From: Bradyrhizobium sp. CER78
GTDB lineage: Bacteria > Pseudomonadota > Alphaproteobacteria > Rhizobiales > Xanthobacteraceae
Direction of reading: 5' to 3'
Assembly: GCF_029846235.1 (NCBI RefSeq)
Contig: NZ_JARVWP010000004.1
Location: 434,001 to 498,000, forward strand
DNA: 64,000 nucleotides
In this document: positions 61,555-64,000 of the stretch, one piece after another
How the letters are laid out: each line of letters opens with the position of its first letter
Numbering within the stretch: position 1 is the stretch's first letter
Translations under genes and position numbers: made by a program
The notes under the pieces: model-generated
Seen by the model: only the letters and a program-made list of their open reading frames with translations
Databases searched by the model: none
What the model was told of the DNA's origin: nothing

Positions 61555-62568
61555 TCACCTGGAAGCGGACTTCTTGGCATGCCGCAGCAAAATTGGGACC
61601 GCGTCCTCTAACCTTAGTAAGCGCCCATCTGCGGAGCCCTTTGCCTTTCGCCACAAGTCTTGGGCTGCAGACTTCAGTACGCGCCTATCTCGTGCCGACA
61701 GTCTGTAGCCGAAGCCATCATCCCTCGAACCCAGCACATAGGTTATGCTCGTCTTCTCACCGTCTGCAATGATTGGCCACGCCTTCTTCGTGTTGAAAGT
61801 CCGACAATGGTAGATGTCGGTGAACGTACGGCCCTTGATACGACAGCTAATGAGGAAGGTGTCTGCGGGCAATTCCGGCCAGTTCGAAAACCAATCCAGC
61901 CTTCGAAAATCCCTCCTATCGATCTTGAGGGTCTCCTCTAGCGTCTCCGCGCTCTCCCTGAAATGGCGCCGCGCTTCTCCATTCTCAGCCTGCGAAGTGT
62001 AGTCAGTCCAAAGTGCGAAGGATATCTTCTGCTGCTTAAATTCCTGGGCGGCATTGTCCTCCAGGGCCTCGATGAAGCTACGCCGAACCCTCGGCTTTCC
62101 CCATACTTTCACTAATCGAGCTTCTCTGGCCTTGCGAAGATCCGTAGCGCTAATTCGCTTGGCAGCTTTGTACTGCCGATCGAACCAAGCCGCGATCTGA
62201 ACAAGCTGACCAGCGTCAGTAACCATGAGGCCGGCCTCAATAAGACCACCGGCGCCTTCCTCTTCCTCTGGCAAACCGTTCGAGGAGATATTGGCCGAGC
62301 TCACGATGGCTTGCCGCTCGGTCCAAATTACCTTGGCGTGCAAGAAATCATTCTGACGGGCTCGAGCACCAAATTTCCTGATGACATCGGGATCGGAAGC
62401 TCCACCGCTTAAGCAGCAGATAAGCCTTACGCTGCGCTGCTGAGGTCTGAGCCGAGTGAGCTTGAGGGCATCCTTTCCCCAATATGCGACCGCGAGATTT
62501 ATTCGACCCTTAGTGCTACAAATTTTCTGGATTTCGCGAGTTAGAGCTCTTCCGTGCAAAAACTTCAT
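61555..62568 (-). CDS. Phospholipase D-like (HKD) domain protein
   Basis: A 337-residue soluble protein. The N-terminal half has the PLD-like fold of the single-motif nuclease type: INLAVAYWGKDALK, CCLSGGASDP, then FLHAKVIWTERQAIVSSANI SSNGLPE-type continuation, with His77 and Lys79 of HxK and Ser/Asn at 90-93. The usual Asp of HKD is Glu or shifted (WTE). The C-terminal half (from about residue 150) is unassigned and contains FALWTDYTS and WPELPADTFLISCRIKGRTF. PLD-family members include nucleases and are frequent in restriction and defence loci. Function here is inferred. Confidence 0.78.
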   Translation of the reverse strand: MKFLHGRALTREIQKICSTKGRINLAVAYWGKDALKLTRLRPQQRSVRLICCLSGGASDPDVIRKFGARARQNDFLHAKVIWTERQAIVSSANISSNGLPEEEEGAGGLIEAGLMVTDAGQLVQIAAWFDRQYKAAKRISATDLRKAREARLVKVWGKPRVRRSFIEALEDNAAQEFKQQKISFALWTDYTSQAENGEARRHFRESAETLEETLKIDRRDFRRLDWFSNWPELPADTFLISCRIKGRTFTDIYHCRTFNTKKAWPIIADGEKTSITYVLGSRDDGFGYRLSARDRRVLKSAAQDLWRKAKGSADGRLLRLEDAVPILLRHAKKSASR

Positions 62569-62754
62569 GGCTTTGGTTCACCTTGGAAATTGGCAGCAAG
62601 ACAACCCGCCACAACCGCCAAATCGGTTGGTCGACCAGGCATTGTGCAGCGCAGCAAACGTCATTATTGCCCACCACTTCAATTTCGACCAAGGGTAGCA
62701 TGGTCACTGATTCTCGCACTTTCATTTTGGGAATTTTGGTCATAAGGGTAAGAG
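62569..62754. promoter_or_regulatory. Divergent promoter region of the PLD-like and ATPase genes
   Basis: 186 bases separate the starts of the PLD-like gene (minus) and the GHKL-ATPase gene (plus). The region is AT-richer than average. No specific operator or promoter consensus could be fixed by eye. Confidence 0.35.
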
Positions 62755-64000
62755 ATGCCACCTACCTCGAAGTCGTCAGACCGTAGCTGCGAGCTGTCGA
62801 CATTCGGACCGCGCATCGAGATAAACGGACATTACGACATCACTCAGTTCCGCCGGTTGGTGGGAGCGATCCGCGAACTAGCCGTTGATCGCGGATATAT
62901 GGATATAATTCTAGACTTCTCAAACTGCACCTTCACGCACGCGCCACCGATGTTAGCGTTGGCGGCCGCTACCGAATACTATCGAGATAATAAGATCGAC
63001 TTTGAACTCCGGTTACCGACAGACGATAATCTCGGCAGACTTTTTCGTAATTCGAATTGGGCTCATATCATAGAACCGGACAAGTACGCTCACTCTGAGT
63101 TTACGAGTCCGATCCACTTACCGGCGCTGCGATACCGCACTTCGGACGAACAACATCGGATCGTAGACGACATCCTGAACAAGATACTCGCAAGCATAAC
63201 CGATTTTAATCGCTCTCATTTCAAGGCGATCGAGTGGTCCATCAATGAAATAACCGACAATGTATTGGTTCATTCTGAATCGCAGCGGGGAGGCTTGATC
63301 CAACTCACCTCACTTAGAAGTAAGAAGCGAGTTGAGTTTGTGGTCTGCGACAGCGGCATTCCAAAGTCTTTGAAATCGTCCGGCCTCAGGATCGGTTCTG
63401 ACGTAGACGCTCTAGCAAAGGCGATCGAGCAAGGCGTTACGAGAGACAAGTCAATCGGTCAGGGCAATGGGCTCTATGGAAGCTATCAGATTGCCGTACG
63501 GAGCGGCGCAAACTTCAGCCTCCACTCCGGGAATGCTACACTCTACTACGCTCCGAAAACCGGTATGCACACGCGAAAAGAGCCCGTCTACTTGCCGGGG
63601 GCAGTTGTTGTTTGCGCCATCGACTATACTCAACCGCTGCTTCTCGAAGAGGCTCTCAACATACGGTCACGCGGCCATACGCCGGTAGACATGATTGAAC
63701 TAAAGTACGAGTCAACAGCAGATGGAAATATCCTGTTTGTGTTGAGGAATGAAAGCGCTTCATTTGGCTCGCGGCCGGCCGGAACTCCGGTTAGGAATAA
63801 GCTCAAAAATCTGATCAGCTTCCTCGAAGGAAACAAAGTTGTCGTTGACTTCGCGGACATTCACCTCGTATCGAGTAGTTTCGCCGATGAGGTCTTCGGA
63901 AAGCTTTTTTTGGAGCTTGGGCCTGTCGAGTTCTCCACTAAGCTCGAGCTCAAGAGCATTGACCCAACGGTCAAGCTCCTAATCGAAAAGGCGATCGTCC
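62755..64000 (+). CDS. STAS-like / GHKL ATPase / STAS-like protein (3' partial)
   Basis: The frame opens at the ATG at 62755 and is still open at the right edge (415 codons seen). Residues 15-100 (IEINGHYDITQFRRLVGAIR, DIILDFSNCTFTHAPPMLAL) look like a STAS-type domain. Residues 150-265 form an anti-sigma-factor-type GHKL ATPase: IEWSINEITDNVLVHSES (N box, Glu160 and Asn169), VVCDSGIPK (G1) and GQGNGLYG (G2). Residues 330-415 (KVVVDFADIHLVSSSFADEV) resemble a STAS-like DUF4325 domain. No kinase His or membrane segment is seen. Codons are AT-rich. Likely a signalling or regulatory ATPase. Confidence 0.85.
   Translation, partial: MPPTSKSSDRSCELSTFGPRIEINGHYDITQFRRLVGAIRELAVDRGYMDIILDFSNCTFTHAPPMLALAAATEYYRDNKIDFELRLPTDDNLGRLFRNSNWAHIIEPDKYAHSEFTSPIHLPALRYRTSDEQHRIVDDILNKILASITDFNRSHFKAIEWSINEITDNVLVHSESQRGGLIQLTSLRSKKRVEFVVCDSGIPKSLKSSGLRIGSDVDALAKAIEQGVTRDKSIGQGNGLYGSYQIAVRSGANFSLHSGNATLYYAPKTGMHTRKEPVYLPGAVVVCAIDYTQPLLLEEALNIRSRGHTPVDMIELKYESTADGNILFVLRNESASFGSRPAGTPVRNKLKNLISFLEGNKVVVDFADIHLVSSSFADEVFGKLFLELGPVEFSTKLELKSIDPTVKLLIEKAIV

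Noticed and set aside
62755-64000. Ordinary two-component sensor kinase
   Set aside because: No phosphoacceptor His helix, membrane segment or PAS domain is visible; the flanking domains look STAS-like.

Overview
The window looks like chromosomal DNA of a high-GC alphaproteobacterium, most likely Bradyrhizobium or a close relative. This is inferred from strong G/C preference at third codon positions, the mix of gene families (AlkB, fused indolepyruvate:ferredoxin oxidoreductase, GrlR-like protein, many small exported proteins) and several families of palindromic intergenic repeats. No database was searched, so the species is not established.

Layout. 1-4425: heavy-metal RND efflux pair (adaptor, cut by the window edge, and pump). 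4483-6405: exported alkaline phosphatase family protein behind a good PHO-box match. 6488-10471: hypothetical protein, 1-Cys peroxiredoxin, DNA photolyase, EamA transporter. 10555-10823: composite repeat. 11074-15769: Cys-cluster protein, CadC-like regulator with TolB/TPR domains, divergent acyl-CoA-dehydrogenase-like flavoprotein, GNAT protein. 15811-17213: small proteins, including a 40-residue and a possible 42-residue membrane peptide. 17447-20696: Kef-type antiporter fused to USP domains, ClpP-like exported protein, His-rich exported protein. 20796-20872: tRNA-Arg(UCG). 21073-24237: sterol-desaturase-family protein, AraC-type regulator and divergent alkB. 24263-25031: methyltransferase gene that appears frameshifted. 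25193-33961: small and hypothetical genes plus MaoC, folD, VOC, GrlR-like and a Tat-exported SMP-30 protein. 34334-39479: co-directional glutaminase, MFS transporter, Tat-leader basic protein, frameshifted HdeD-family gene and exported amidohydrolase. 39520-43356: PAS histidine kinase and a second EamA transporter. 43637-52960: seven minus-strand genes for acyl-CoA/2-oxoacid metabolism (NUDIX, DapA-like, SDR, MaoC, DUF35 OB-fold, thiolase, fused IOR). 53204-60522: tri-haem cytochrome c, TRIC/UPF0126 protein, ArsR regulator facing a NIPSNAP-ABM-PEP mutase operon, small exported proteins, cupin and a second copy of the composite repeat.

From about 60.5 kb the composition changes: codons become AT-richer (ATA, TTA, AGA, CTA) and the genes are unfamiliar. 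They are a helical hypothetical protein, a phospholipase-D-like protein with an HxK...SxN motif and, divergently, a gene running off the right edge that encodes STAS-like, GHKL ATPase and second STAS-like domains. It looks like the edge of a horizontally acquired accessory island, and it is the best candidate here for an undescribed system, possibly defence or signalling. That role is inference.

Two genes (methyltransferase, HdeD family) are each split by a one-base change in a short G run. This is either real decay or sequencing error. Many long antisense open frames are GC-rich shadows and were left out.
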